This document shows, piece after piece, positions 11,665-23,400 of a stretch of DNA of 64,000 nucleotides. Under the pieces are notes generated by a model. It had not been told where the DNA came from and ran no database searches. It saw only the letters and a list, made by a program, of their open reading frames with translations. Where the stretch lies: positions 27,638,557-27,702,556 of the forward strand of contig CM053246.1 in the NCBI GenBank assembly GCA_028583405.1, in the 5' to 3' direction. Position 1 is the first letter of the stretch. Every line of letters begins with the position of its first letter. Both the position numbers and the translations under genes were made by a program. Source of the DNA: Pogonophryne albipinna. Lineage: Eukaryota > Chordata > Actinopteri > Perciformes > Artedidraconidae.

Positions 11665-11959
11665 TGATCTTGTTAAATATGTTAACCATCCCTGTTAGAA
11701 TACAAAAAAGGCACTGGATGTTCATTGAAAGTAAGCCAATGACAAACAAAAGGAAAAGCAAAAAGTAAAACAGCACAGCTATAAGACCATCAAAATGCAA
11801 TGTTTTGAAAGAGTCCACCAAGAGGTCTAACGCACCTCTGAAAGAGCTACTGTAAAGGATCAGAGATATATTCTTGCGACCATGGTGCTTCACCAGCCAC
11901 AGCTCTATAGATGTTCAGAGAGAAAGCCACAGTTGAACATAACTCACATGATATCGGCT

Positions 11960-12240
11960 ACCATTGGAAGGCTTCCTTGTGGGATATTCAAAATTAAAAT
12001 GTTGTGGGAAAGTCACAGTCCAGACCTCAAATCAATATGATAATTTGTGGCAAGACATTCAATTACTGTTCCCATGCAATTTGACATTAAAATTGTATGA
12101 GGCCAGAAGTGCAAATCTAAGATTTGTTTACAAGCCAAAAGGTGACCATTTCACAATGTGTAAACATAATGCACATTTTCTGTCTAAAAAATTGTTTGTT
12201 AAAAATGTAAAAATGTTCTTCTCTCATAATCTTTTCTAAC
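11960..12240 (+). repeat. Decayed Tc1-like transposase fragment
   Basis: The DNA around AGTCCAGACCTCAAATCAAT and TTTGTGGCAAGACATTCAAT, then CCATGCAATTTGACATTA, is recognisable as the Tc1 segment encoding the catalytic glutamate region (SPDLNPIENLWQD) and the following SNLT. Stops and frame changes break it. I see no inverted terminal repeats nearby. Confidence 0.6.
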
Positions 12241-13640
12241 CTAAATTAACTTCCAGAAAACATCTCCCTCAAATTATTGGTATTAAGTTAATGTAGCAGC
12301 AGGAACAGGAAATATATAAAGCTTTATTCCAGCTATTTTCTGACTAGCTAGATCAACTTTTTCATACAGTTTGGATGCTGGAGTGGGATTTCTTCTTGTT
12401 GACCCTTTGCTGGCTAGCTTTGACTTCTGTATGCATTCAGGCAGCTAGTCTATATAATGCAGCCCCTAATAAACAGTGACAGCTGTCCCCTCATGACAAA
12501 AGGATGTCTGCACACTGTAATGTTTCACAAATAAAGTGTGTTCCTCTCCTTTTCAATTTTAGGGTAAAGTTTTAACCTACAAGATCACCCTGAGGCAAGC
12601 GTGAAAGAAACAAACAGGCATTTATTGAAGAAGGCGTGATCATGCTTACATAGTTTGCTTAGGTTTCATACAGTTTTATTTACATTTTGGAGTGACCAGT
12701 ATCAATACTTTCGCTGTTGGCAATACTGTTTTTTCATTTAAGAATGTCCCGGGAAGGATCAGATTCATGCTTTTGAATTTAATTAACTCTCAAAAGAGAT
12801 GATAATGTCAAGTGTTAATGTTCAAGGTAAAACAATTAAACAAGGACATAGTTCTTACAATAAGTGTTTGTTTAAACTTTATATGACAAATTACATGTTC
12901 ACATTACTTGTTCTCATTACTTGAAAGGTACATAAGATGTCTTGTTTGTGTATTGTACATCATTGACTCTTATATCATTACAGACTTTATTTTATTATAA
13001 CTGCTTCCAACGAAGCCTGTCGTTGAAGACACTGACACATCACAGCTGTTTCGCTTCAGCAATTACTCACTCATCATATCATTCTCCATCTAACATTCCC
13101 TATGTTAACATGTGTCCTCCCCTTTTTTCCTGTCTATATGTAATTTCAGGGTCGATGTTAAAGAAAAGAAAAGAAGAATTTACTGCCTAGTGCCTACACT
13201 AAATGAAAAGTAAGCCCAGTAACTGTTAGCAACCACCCCCAACGGAAGAAAACTCAGACTTAAGCCAATTAGGACCAAATAAATACTCTTACAATCACAC
13301 CTGTGTCCTGTGTTACTGTCACTTATCTACATTGTAAGAACATACGTGTTTTATCTTTCACTATCTCATGTTTCCGACAGACCTGATAACATTCACTAGC
13401 GATTACTGGTGACAACCAACCATGGCTTCAAGACATCGTTGGCTAGCTGGCTAACGTTAGACGATATCCATTGTTAGCCCGCTACGTAATACTACCTCTA
13501 ATAACAACCTTCACGTGTCTTTCACTGCTCATCCTTCTTTCGGTTTCAGAAACTATTTGAGAGAAATAGAGTTTCAATATTAAGCCAGGCCAGTTTTCCC
13601 GGAAACGCATCAGCTAACGTTAGCTTTTTCTCCCAACTGC
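12241..13640. other. Unique non-coding sequence left of a putative promoter
   Basis: No frame with a domain. From about 13.38 kb the sequence becomes richer in CpG and CTAACGTTAGC-type palindromes, as at the edge of a promoter. Confidence 0.4.
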
Positions 13641-13689
13641 AGCTAGCCACATGGGTGATGATGACAGCGATGAAGGCAAACATAATCTA

Positions 13690-13980
13690 ACACACTCACC
13701 CAGAACCACCGGGACACTATGAAGATCAACTCCGAGTCATGGTGAGAAGAGAAGAGCTGTTATCTGAAGGAAAACGTCGTTGAAGAGAAAGAGGGACTAG
13801 GTTTAGTAGGAAAATGTTGTTGCAGAGTGGAGTGCTGCTGTGTTGACAGCTCAGTGGGACAGACTGAGTACTACAGCCGTGGTGAACTGGCCTGAACTGG
13901 CTGTCTGACGGCAGGAAGTGACTTCACTGGGGGGGAGCAAGGTGGAGAGCGAGACCACCCCCATGTAGTAAATGTCATTT
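13690..13980 (-). promoter_or_regulatory. Putative minus-strand promoter and non-coding first exon
   Basis: On minus the stretch carries an ETS-type site CACTTCCTGCCG (13908-13920) and about 200 bases downstream a good splice donor, GTTCTGG/GTGAGTGTG, near 13702. No start codon opens a long frame before the donor, so the exon would be untranslated. Base composition is richer in GC than the surroundings. In human 3q29 the gene on this side of TMEM44, on the same strand, is ATP13A3. Assigning the exon to that gene rests on synteny only, because no ATP13A3 coding exon is visible in the window. Confidence 0.35.
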
Positions 13981-16900
13981 CAGCAATAAAAGGGAAGCGT
14001 ATTGTCTTGAGAAAATATAAATTCACGAAACATACGGTTGCGTTCTTGTGTTGATTGTGACATTTGTTTCTAAATAAACAAGTTATTCTGGGTAATTTAA
14101 AGGATATCTAACCCAAATACAAGTTTATAATGCTTTTTGATTATGCTAAAGTGATTTTTGAGGTGAACAAGTGTGGCGAAAAAATCTGTTTGAAAAAAGT
14201 TGTAGTTTTGTACAATAAGTAGGCTAATTCTACTTTATTATTGTATACATTTATAAAATTATATTGTAAAACAATACATATTTGAAGAATACTATGCTCG
14301 AGACAAAAAGTGAATGTTAAATGTAATGTATTTTTAAATTATATGTATTGCAACTTTCCACGGATTGGGGTCAGTTGCAACATCTGACATATTGTGAACA
14401 ATTTGTCTTGTATATTCATCTTGGCCACAGCATAGCACATGATGGTAAGGTAACAATACAGGTTTTATGTATTTTTTGTATGATCAGTGACAGTGACACA
14501 AATAATTCATTATAAGGATATACAATTTTTTGTTTTTGTTCAATTGTATTTAAAATTCAAGAAAGGCTAGATTACCAAATGGACAAAGTAGGCATTAGCT
14601 CAAATGGCCCATACTTGAGTTTATGTATTGAAGGTCATACAGGCCTTTGCAATTTTGGATTTTTAGCCACACAGTCGAATACTTTTTTTTATTTTTAAAA
14701 GGATATTGGAACATTAATGTCAAAAATAGTCCCCCTTCTTATGCAACTCATAATCTTTATTCAGGTATTCAGTAAAAACAAGGTATTTGTTATTCAGCTT
14801 TCTGTTTATGATTTATTGCTCACACATTCTCTGCAACCATTCAGTATGTTGTCTCACTCAATTCCCCTCTCCCTGCTCCCCCTGTGTGAGGTGAACAAAA
14901 TGTCCTGCGGGCTCAAATCAGCCAATGTCTTCCATGTCCTCTTCAGTGAGGCGATCTCTGACGCATGGGCCAAGAAAAACAGAAAAGGCTGTTTCCCACT
15001 GCAGCTTCAGATGTGCTAATCCGTCCTCTTCATCACTTCTGCAAACAGAATTCCACCTTTTTACGTGGGACACGCGGTTTGTTTTCCTTTGGCCTAGTCT
15101 CAGAAGGGACAGAGATGAGGCCAGGAGATGGAGCAATGCTAGCTCAGCACTCATCATGACATCAGACGGCTTAGTACAAACATGTCCTTTTTAGTTTATT
15201 GAATCTGTTGGATATACAGATAAGACATTCTTAAGGTCCATTTACATGCAGGTTAATAGCTTAAGTTTTTAACCAAAAAGATTAAACTTTTACAAAATGA
15301 TTGACCCCAGTGAAGTTGAGGAAACATATTTTGCAATCTGAGTTCCAGTTAAACAGCCACTATGTGAGTAATCATTGATCTTATTCTGCATTTCAGATGT
15401 CAGGCTTCTTAACTAAGCTGCACACATGGGATACATTCCTATCCATTAGCAACACTACTAGCCTATGCAGCAGGAAGCACCCAAGGCATTTCTATGTGGG
15501 TTGATTAATCACATCCCAAATTCATTAAAACAAAAATAAATATGTACTAAGCACTGAATGAATTTAGGAGGTCAAATGTCCACTGGCACTAAGGGTGTGG
15601 TTAACATCACATTATTAATAGGGATTTCCTGACATGATTGTATATAAAACCACATGTGAAATAATTATACAAATGTTCAAAGCATGTATTTTTTACAATG
15701 TTACATGAGACCTGATCTGCAGAAACTAATGCACAAAAAAATACCTCCTTAAAATGTAACCTAATAATTAACAACAGATAGAACAATATGTTATCATCTT
15801 GACATGGATAACCCATATATAAACATAAGTAAACAATATTATTGAATTATCTCCCAGCCCGACCCATCATGTCATGTTTACACACCGAACAAGGTGTTGA
15901 ATGACATTCATTTCTACAGCTGATATCAGCAATTGCTGTTCAACTTCATTAGTTGTTTCCCAGTAATTTGTCTCAGACAGGCATATCACTTAGGGAAATG
16001 TAAAAGGGAGGAGTAAAATGTGCTCCATAACTTTGCTCTAATCTGTGTATTGTTCCGTTATCAGTTTTAGGAAGTCCCTTCAGTTAAAAATGGCCTGGTC
16101 TGTTGCTCCAGCATCGTGGTTTAAAGACTGGGAGCAGGCAAATGGAGCTCTGAGGGATGATGGAGAGGACGGGGGAGTCATGGCCGTCTAGTCTGGTGCC
16201 TATCTGCTCTGAGGGGCCTTTTCCCAGTCCAGCCCTGATAACCTGGGGCGACTAACAAAATACAGGATATGACCCCATAACCCTGCAAGGTAGCAGGGTC
16301 GCAATATTGTTTTATTAGGGAAGACTTCTCTCAGTTCTCAGAAGGCTTTGTGAATATAGTCAAGACAGAGCTTTGACTTAGTTAAGCCACAAGCTTTAGT
16401 TAAAGGTACATTTATATTTAAGAGACAAACTGCACAATACAAAATCACTAACCACATGATCTCCAAATTTAATTGTCATTGGATCAACACTGGCCAGTCG
16501 AGTTGACGAGAAATATACTGTTTATTGCATCACACACATCAGCTTAAGTAAAACAAGACAGATAACAGGTTAGTGTTTTATCTTTTTATTTCCCCTCAAA
16601 TAAATGCACCAGGTGTGTATCACATTAGTAATTGATAATGACATTTGTTTTTCTGTCAAAGCTGCATCTCATTCTCTTTTCTAGAAGACAGGGATTTCTG
16701 TGGGAATCCAAACATGGCACAGGTGCAGAAGGGTTTGGGGTTTGTTGGCCTTTGAGTCAGAAACTCTTCTCCCTCCCGTTGATTTGCTGTTGGTTCTCTC
16801 CACAGGGCATTTGCCTCTTCAAAATCCCACTGAAAAATACAGAACAGTCAAGATATTATGATGGAGAATTCAAGACTATGACACATAAAAAAATGCTTCA

Positions 16901-17600
16901 TAGTTTACAATGCTTAGATAACACTCATCATACCTTAGTAGCTTATTAACCATCCCTGTAGCTATTCATTTATTCTGTTATGTCTTAGGATACAATAAAA
17001 AAATATTGTGCTGTAAAGACATCCATAAATGGATCGGTCGGTTTCTATTTGATTAGCTATCAGACTCTTTCCAAAGCTACCAGACAATACTGACAAAAAC
17101 ACAATATTCATATTTTTGTCATATCTTTGATCATAAATGCAATCTCACAGCAAGTATTAAAGCAGGATAATATTCTAAATATGGCTTATTATGTTTGTTT
17201 TTTTTTCGATGGGACTTTTCTTTTTCTTTAAATTATGGCTATAATACCTTTGTCTGCTGCACCCGTCGACATCAGCATATTGATTTTATTTTTCGCGTGC
17301 CCTCCTGGCTGATCCTCTAAACTGGGAGTATGTAGACCTTCATCTATTATAGGTAATAAACATACTATGGATAGTTACCTCAATCCACCCATAAATCCAA
17401 ACTATCCCCTTGGGGCCTCAACATTTGTATTTTTTTGGGTGACAGATAATGTCTCATAGTGGTTACAGTGTGCTCACACCATCTAAACTACATGCGAGCA
17501 GCGAATACAGTCCATTTAGCACTTCTTTGTCTTGCCTTATCATTTCTGGAGTACAGAAATACTTGTGGTTACTTCAGACCCTGATCCTTATCCTATTTAA
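13981..17600. other. Mostly unique intergenic sequence
   Basis: AT-rich sequence without recognised genes or repeats, apart from a GC-richer island near 14.88-15.18 kb described separately. Confidence 0.45.
14914..15060 (-). other. Exon-like open block of unknown identity
   Basis: On minus an acceptor-like TTCTGTTTGCAG (ending about 15046) precedes an open stretch of about 40 codons reading SDEEDGLAHLKLQWETAF and ending RLTEEDMEDIG before a TGA. Codon choice looks more exon-like than the flanks. The phase does not match the last TMEM44 exon, and I recognise no family. It could be a terminal exon of an unannotated transcript or chance. Confidence 0.2.
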
Positions 17601-17997
17601 AGGTGGGGTAGGTAATTTTGGAGAAACCAGCTCGAGTGCGCTAGAATTTGAAAATACACAGCCGGAAAAAATCTGCCACTTCCTTACAGAGCCCCTCCTC
17701 CAACACACACGAACGCGCACATGACCAATGAGGGCACGAGATAAGTTTGTGCACAGATGGAAGGCTGACAGGCAGGTAGGCCATCCAGTTATTTTAGCCG
17801 GCCCGGCTAAAATGATTGGTCATGCATTTTACAGTACTACGGCTTTTTACAGTACTACGGCTTCCACAGACATTTTTTTATGGATTTTTTGTCAAAGCAC
17901 TTAAGATATTCATTGCTATCGGGATGTTAAGAGCATTCCATGGAATATAACAAAAAGTGTATCTCGAGCCGGTTTCTCAAACTTACCTACCCCACCT
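17601..17997. mobile_element. TTAA-flanked MITE, copy 1
   Basis: Ends are AGGTGGGGTAGGTAA and its reverse complement TTACCTACCCCACCT, and the element sits between TTAA tetranucleotides (17597-17600 and 17998-18001). TTAA target sites are typical of piggyBac and Kolobok elements. The body is about 400 bp with no coding capacity. A second copy lies in opposite orientation at 24628-25009 in TMEM44 intron 4. Confidence 0.9.
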
Positions 17998-18001
17998 TTA
18001 A

Positions 18002-20474
18002 TACTGGTTATTTGTAATGTCCGAGGTCCTTTTTTATGACTCATGTTGTGTAAGAGCATCAGTAAAATGTCAAGAATGCAAAATGCCTAGACTTGCTCAC
18101 ACACACAGTTAGATCCTGGCCAGCAGGCATCACACAGGAGACCATAAACATCTCCCAAAATAGCAGCGAGGGTAACACTGGCTCCCTATAGACAAGCAAC
18201 TATTTTGCACTACTTCCTAGGCAGACAGGCCCAACCCAGTGCTGGTCTTTAATCAAATATCCTTTACAGGAGAACAATTGGGCCACAAAGCAAATCTCAA
18301 ACAATTCTTACCCTTGCTTACACCCCCTCCCCTCACCTCCACCTCAGCGAAAAACTGGCGCTCAGCAGAAATGTGCAAGAAAACAAAGGGCACAATAGAC
18401 AATTCACGCTGTTGGGTGCAGTGAACTCTGACTGCTCGTTGTATGCAAGAAACACACTGCAAAACCTTGTGTGGTTTTTATCATGATCCGCAATTATGGT
18501 GATTTCACGAGAAGCAGACAACTTTTGTATTCATGTATTCTGTATACACATCTAAAATTGTTCCCTAGCACTATGATCTGTTTCTTTCTTTCCTCGACTG
18601 GCTTTTTTACAGTTGGGTGATCTCTGCGTTTTATGTAGTGGAAAAGTTTGACAACCAAATATAAAGCGACAGTTTTCAAAGCGCAGGCTGGAACTCATCT
18701 GTATATTTTGTGTTGGAGATTAGACATTAGACACTGTGGAAACCAACTTTCCATTAAATCACCAAGTAAACAGCTTCTGTTAATAATAACCAGCAAGTGG
18801 AAAACCTGCCAGAAAGGAAGGGGTCAATCTATGAATGCTGTCTTTTTTAGAAAAACCTCAGACTGGTGATGTGTTGATCAGAAAAGATCAGATAATATCA
18901 GGGGTTTACAGATTGTGTATTATAGCCTCGCAGACTAATGTGAGCTGCACCCAAAACATTGAATATTTAGAAGCTCCTGACATTTTCCGGGAAACAAACC
19001 TCCACCAACCATTGAGAGTTTAGATTAGATTAAGGTACAGAGGAAGAGTTTTCACACAGCCAGATACAGCTGTACACTCTCCCACATACAACATAACCAC
19101 AGATTACATTTTGAAACCTTTGTTAAAGGCCTCTTACTTCTCTTACATGTACTAAGGGGCAGTCACGTCATTTGCTTTTTCCTGTTTCATAAATGGAATC
19201 AAGATGCAATTGTTTGCGCTGACACCATTTGCCTTTGTTTCTGATTAAATTACATCCTCCATAGCTTGGTTTTCCACAGCAGAACAGTAAGGGAGTTTCT
19301 CTTGTGGCTCGAGTGCCTGAAAAAGAACAGCCAGTAATTTCACTCTCCCTGCAAACTCAAACTCAAAACAGTGGAGTTAGGAGCTGTCGTCTCAAACAAG
19401 TCTGTTTTTTGCAGTGTAGAAGATGTTTAATTCTGGGCAGAAATTGTACGCTGTAGAATAAAGCCACTTTTTTCCACTTCTTCAAATCATCATTGAAATA
19501 CATATTCTGCTTCTCACAAATATTCTCCTCATAGACTTTTACCCACAAACCCTCACACAAACGGGTGTCTCCAAAGAGTTTGACTCATCAATCCAATCAA
19601 CAAGAGCATGCTGACTGTTGTCTTCTTAAAAGAACCTCTGATGACTGTCTGGCTTACTTCCCTCAGGGTCACATGTGAAAGCAAAAAGCTTGATGTCCAT
19701 TAACACAAACTCCTGACCTCTCCTGACAGTTACTTCTTATGACTAAGCGCTGGACGTTTCATTTGCTCAATATAACTTCTAAAATGAATGAGGCATTTCA
19801 TCTATCTTATCTCAATGAGACAGCCCTTACATACTAAAAGTATATTATCTACAGACACTGGGGGTACAACCGTATTTTTTCCACCCTTTTAGTAGGTCAA
19901 TTATAATGTTTTGACTTTAACCTCTTTATGAACTTCCATGCTGTGCTTTGCAGGGAAACCCGTTACATAAGCCCATCTCTAAAAAGACAATACAATTACA
20001 GATTCATGAATAACAGCAGTTTACTCAAGGGGGATATTGCACAGCAGTCAAACACCCTGTTGTATTCATTTATGCTGTCACGGTAGGCATTCAATACTAA
20101 ATATTGCCGCCCCCCAGTGGCACATAATGATAATTACACTTAAAAGCTTGGTCGGTCTGAGATTATAAAGGTTTTCAGTATCCACAATTGCAGAAATAAT
20201 ATGTAAATAATATATGGAATAGTGAAAATTAGAGACTTTTCCCCAAGATTTTCCCTGATTGAATTGAAGTCACTGTCGCACTGCTGGCTGAAATCAAATA
20301 ATGGGTGAAATATCAGTTTCAGATAACTACAGGCTTAACATTTAATCCAAGGGGTTCAACTTTGCTTGTGCAGTTGCTGGCTACTGTATTTTGCATTAAA
20401 TGTAATTTTAGACCTGTGCTCTGACTGAATAGCTTAAAGTTTGTAAGAAGATGTCATACTGCTCACCAACAGGG
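18002..20474. other. Sequence downstream of TMEM44, no gene recognised
   Basis: This lies 3' of the TMEM44 stop codon and should hold its 3' untranslated region at the right-hand side. I found no clear further TMEM44 exon, although the last exon contains a possible donor (see TMEM44). Confidence 0.45.
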
Positions 20475-23400
20475 CTACACAGGGCTCCAACCCACCTCCA
20501 GGTCAGAGCTGACCGGGGAAGACTCACAGGATGTATCTGAGGAGTAGAAACGGTCACCTCCGATCACTCGCAGCGTCATGTTGAGAGGCAGGTCCTTCAC
20601 CTCGGACAACGTCACTTTCTGAAGGCAGGTCTGCGAAACAAAAATAAATATATATTCCAATGCAAGAATTGACCGGTGATGGAGTTGCAAAACAATGTAA
20701 GTGAGCTTGCAATCTGTTCCACACCAGATTATTCACTTACTTTTTCTGCAGGATGAAGACTGACATCCATATAACCGCCCATCTCAGTCATCCTCTGGAC
20801 AGGATTTGTCTTTGAAAAAAGTTGTCGAGAATTATGCTCAAACTAGAAAACAGCATTGGCATAGATATTATAAAACTGACTCATGCACATCCACACAATT
20901 AATGAGTAGAAAACATCTTATTGTGATTGTTTATATAAAACAATCAGTTCAGAAAGTCTTGTATTGTTGTTAAACATACTTTAGTCCTTGCTGAAGAATG
21001 AACTTGCTGTTTTCTTTGTCTCTTCATGACATCGTTATCCTCAGTCAGGATGCCTGATCCTCCTAAAAGGTTTTCTCTGTCTGGAGAAAAATGTACAAGC
21101 TGCCGTGTTGTTCCTCTCTTCCACCAGTGGATGACTAGAATCTGATGTTAGATTAAAGGTCAACAGATTTCAACTGGTTGAAAAACCAAACTATTCACAT
21201 ACATTCAAGCATTTCAAGACATCATTTATATATTACAAATAAATGAAGTGCATGTATTCCCCAGATATCTAACAGTGTGGGCAGTAATGTTGTTATTGGA
21301 GTCCTATTTAAAATGTGTTTATTTTTTCTTTAGTCATGGTGTCTATCACTGTTTTTGCTGAAAATATTACATGAGAAAGATCAGAACCTGGAAAAGCTGA
21401 ATAAATATTGTGAATCCTACCAGAAACCTTTTGCAACGCTGTTCCCAATGTCCTGGTTAAAACCTTTTCAGGAGTGTTACGCTGGAGTGTAGCCCTGAGC
21501 TAAACGGAACATTTTTCCACATTTTGCACAAACCTACCACTTCCAATTTCTTTAATAGTGTTATTTCATATTTCTCTTCTATTTTATATTGTTGATTATT
21601 AAGTGCTCCTTCACTTTTAAATAAAAGTGGTTTGATTTGTTTTCCTTGTATGTGAAAACCTACAGACTGATTGTGAGCAAGTAGTATGTAATCACACTTT
21701 GATTTATGAGGATACAAGAAGGTCCAGGGTGATGCAGCATATCGCTGACAGCAGCCACGGCATGACTCTTAAAATAAACCCAAACCGAGTGCTGTAGAGG
21801 AGTATGGCCGCAGCGTACAGGGCACTAGCCAGGGAGCACAGGAGCCCAGATAAGATGTGGGCACAGGTCAACATCTCCCCTCTGTACTAAAGGGAGAACG
21901 TTTGAAAGAGATTTAATACTGGGACCAATTTTGTGAATGCAAGAGAAAGGTGCTCTGACATCTTGTGTACTGTCACTTACTGTTCTACAGAGGGCAGGGA
22001 ACCTGGAGGTACAGGCGATGACAGAAGACAGCAGGCCAAGTATGTAACCCAGGATTTCAGTGTTGTCCTGATGGGACAGTTTTAGGTTGTTATTTTGTAA
22101 AAAGCATTATAAGAAAAGGATATTTAGATCTTAATAAGCTGTGGTGAAGAGCGTGAACATGAGCGTGAGTAAAAGGTTAATGGTCAAATGAATACACTAG
22201 CAAATGTGTTCAGTACAGTCTTCCAGTCACTACAACTGTTAACATATTTGAGCAACACAGTCTCACTCCCTGATAGTCCAATAGCGACGCTTGGTCAGGG
22301 TCCTTTGGCGTGCAGTTGTGATGCGCCGAGTCTCCTTCAGCTTCATAAACGGACGCAAAGAGCTTTCAACTGATTGCAATGTATTCCCATCGGCGGTAGT
22401 ATTTGACGCTCAGGGAAGCACCGCATCGGTCCATGTCAGCGGCAGGTAAAGGCAATGTGAGCGTCCATTCCCATTGGATAACGGAGAATTTTACACCCAG
22501 AAGTAAGTATTCTCCTTACCGTCGATTGATTTTACAGTGATATCTGCACTACTCATCAACTCAAAAACACCAGACTATCCTTGTTAATTACACAACATTG
22601 ATTGGTTTAAATTGTGTACAATGGTTTTGTATGTTTCCCCTTCGATTCGGAGAAACAAATATCTTTTCGGAGTTTAGGATTGCCGAAGACACTACACTAC
22701 ACTACCCATAATCCTCAGCTATCGTTTGGGACTACACCATGTGCTTTGCTTGACGAACCCCGTGATTAGTCCTCAAGCTCTGAGATTGGCAGTGCGCGAA
22801 GTTTACACCGAGCGTCAAACAGCACTTTGAAATGTGAAATGGAAGATCCCCATAGCTAGGGTTGGGTACCGAGAACCGGTTCCGGTCCGGAACCGGTTCC
22901 AACATTTCGATTCCAACGGCATCATTTATGCCTGAGGAAATGTTTCTCGCCGCTCTCCGTAGCCTACTGTATGACTGCGGCGGGGCGGGAAATGTAGCGT
23001 TGTACCTACACTTCCTACAACGTAACCTGAGACCAGGGCCGGCCCATCCGGGCCCATCGCACTGGCGTTATAGATGTTCGCCTAGGGCGCCAGATCTGTG
23101 GAGGCGCCGCGCTGACAGCTCTGGGAGAAAAAAAAAATGTTTTGACCGTTGGTGCTCATCCTAATGTTCGGCCTTGATGTAACAACATTCATAATTAAGT
23201 AAATGTAACACCCTTTTCATCCCAGTTACACTTTTCATTTGCCCTGTACGATGGGCGCTGTAAGTGATGAAAATGGGGGATGTTGGCTTATCTGGCACCC
23301 GCAGCTCACAGCCAAAGTGCGAGTGAGCGTGGGAGCGAGCGAGGGAGAAAGGGAGGGCGCACCGGTACGCGCTGTTGTTATTAGCATCTGGTGCTAGCTG

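Larger units (their letters stand above)
4143..11690 (-). mobile_element. L2/Maui-type LINE, 5'-truncated and broken by two insertions
   Basis: Read on minus, three blocks are collinear parts of one reverse transcriptase: 11664 down to 11299 ([41 protein letters not shown]), 7402 down to 6939 (YANDTHIYV, DKTEVMVFG, SRLDYCNG) and 4745 down to 4335 (SLHWLPV, NGLGPKYISDLL, the thumb/C-terminus). The low-coordinate end is the LINE 3' tail, with repeated GGCAA units and the fish-typical TTTATATAGCAC motif. Removing the two insertions with their target duplications rejoins the frame exactly at FNVY/MLPL and at TGL/TKKS. The active-site box FADD/YADD is YAND here, losing an essential aspartate. The endonuclease half is missing, as is usual for 5'-truncated LINEs. 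Confidence 0.9.
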
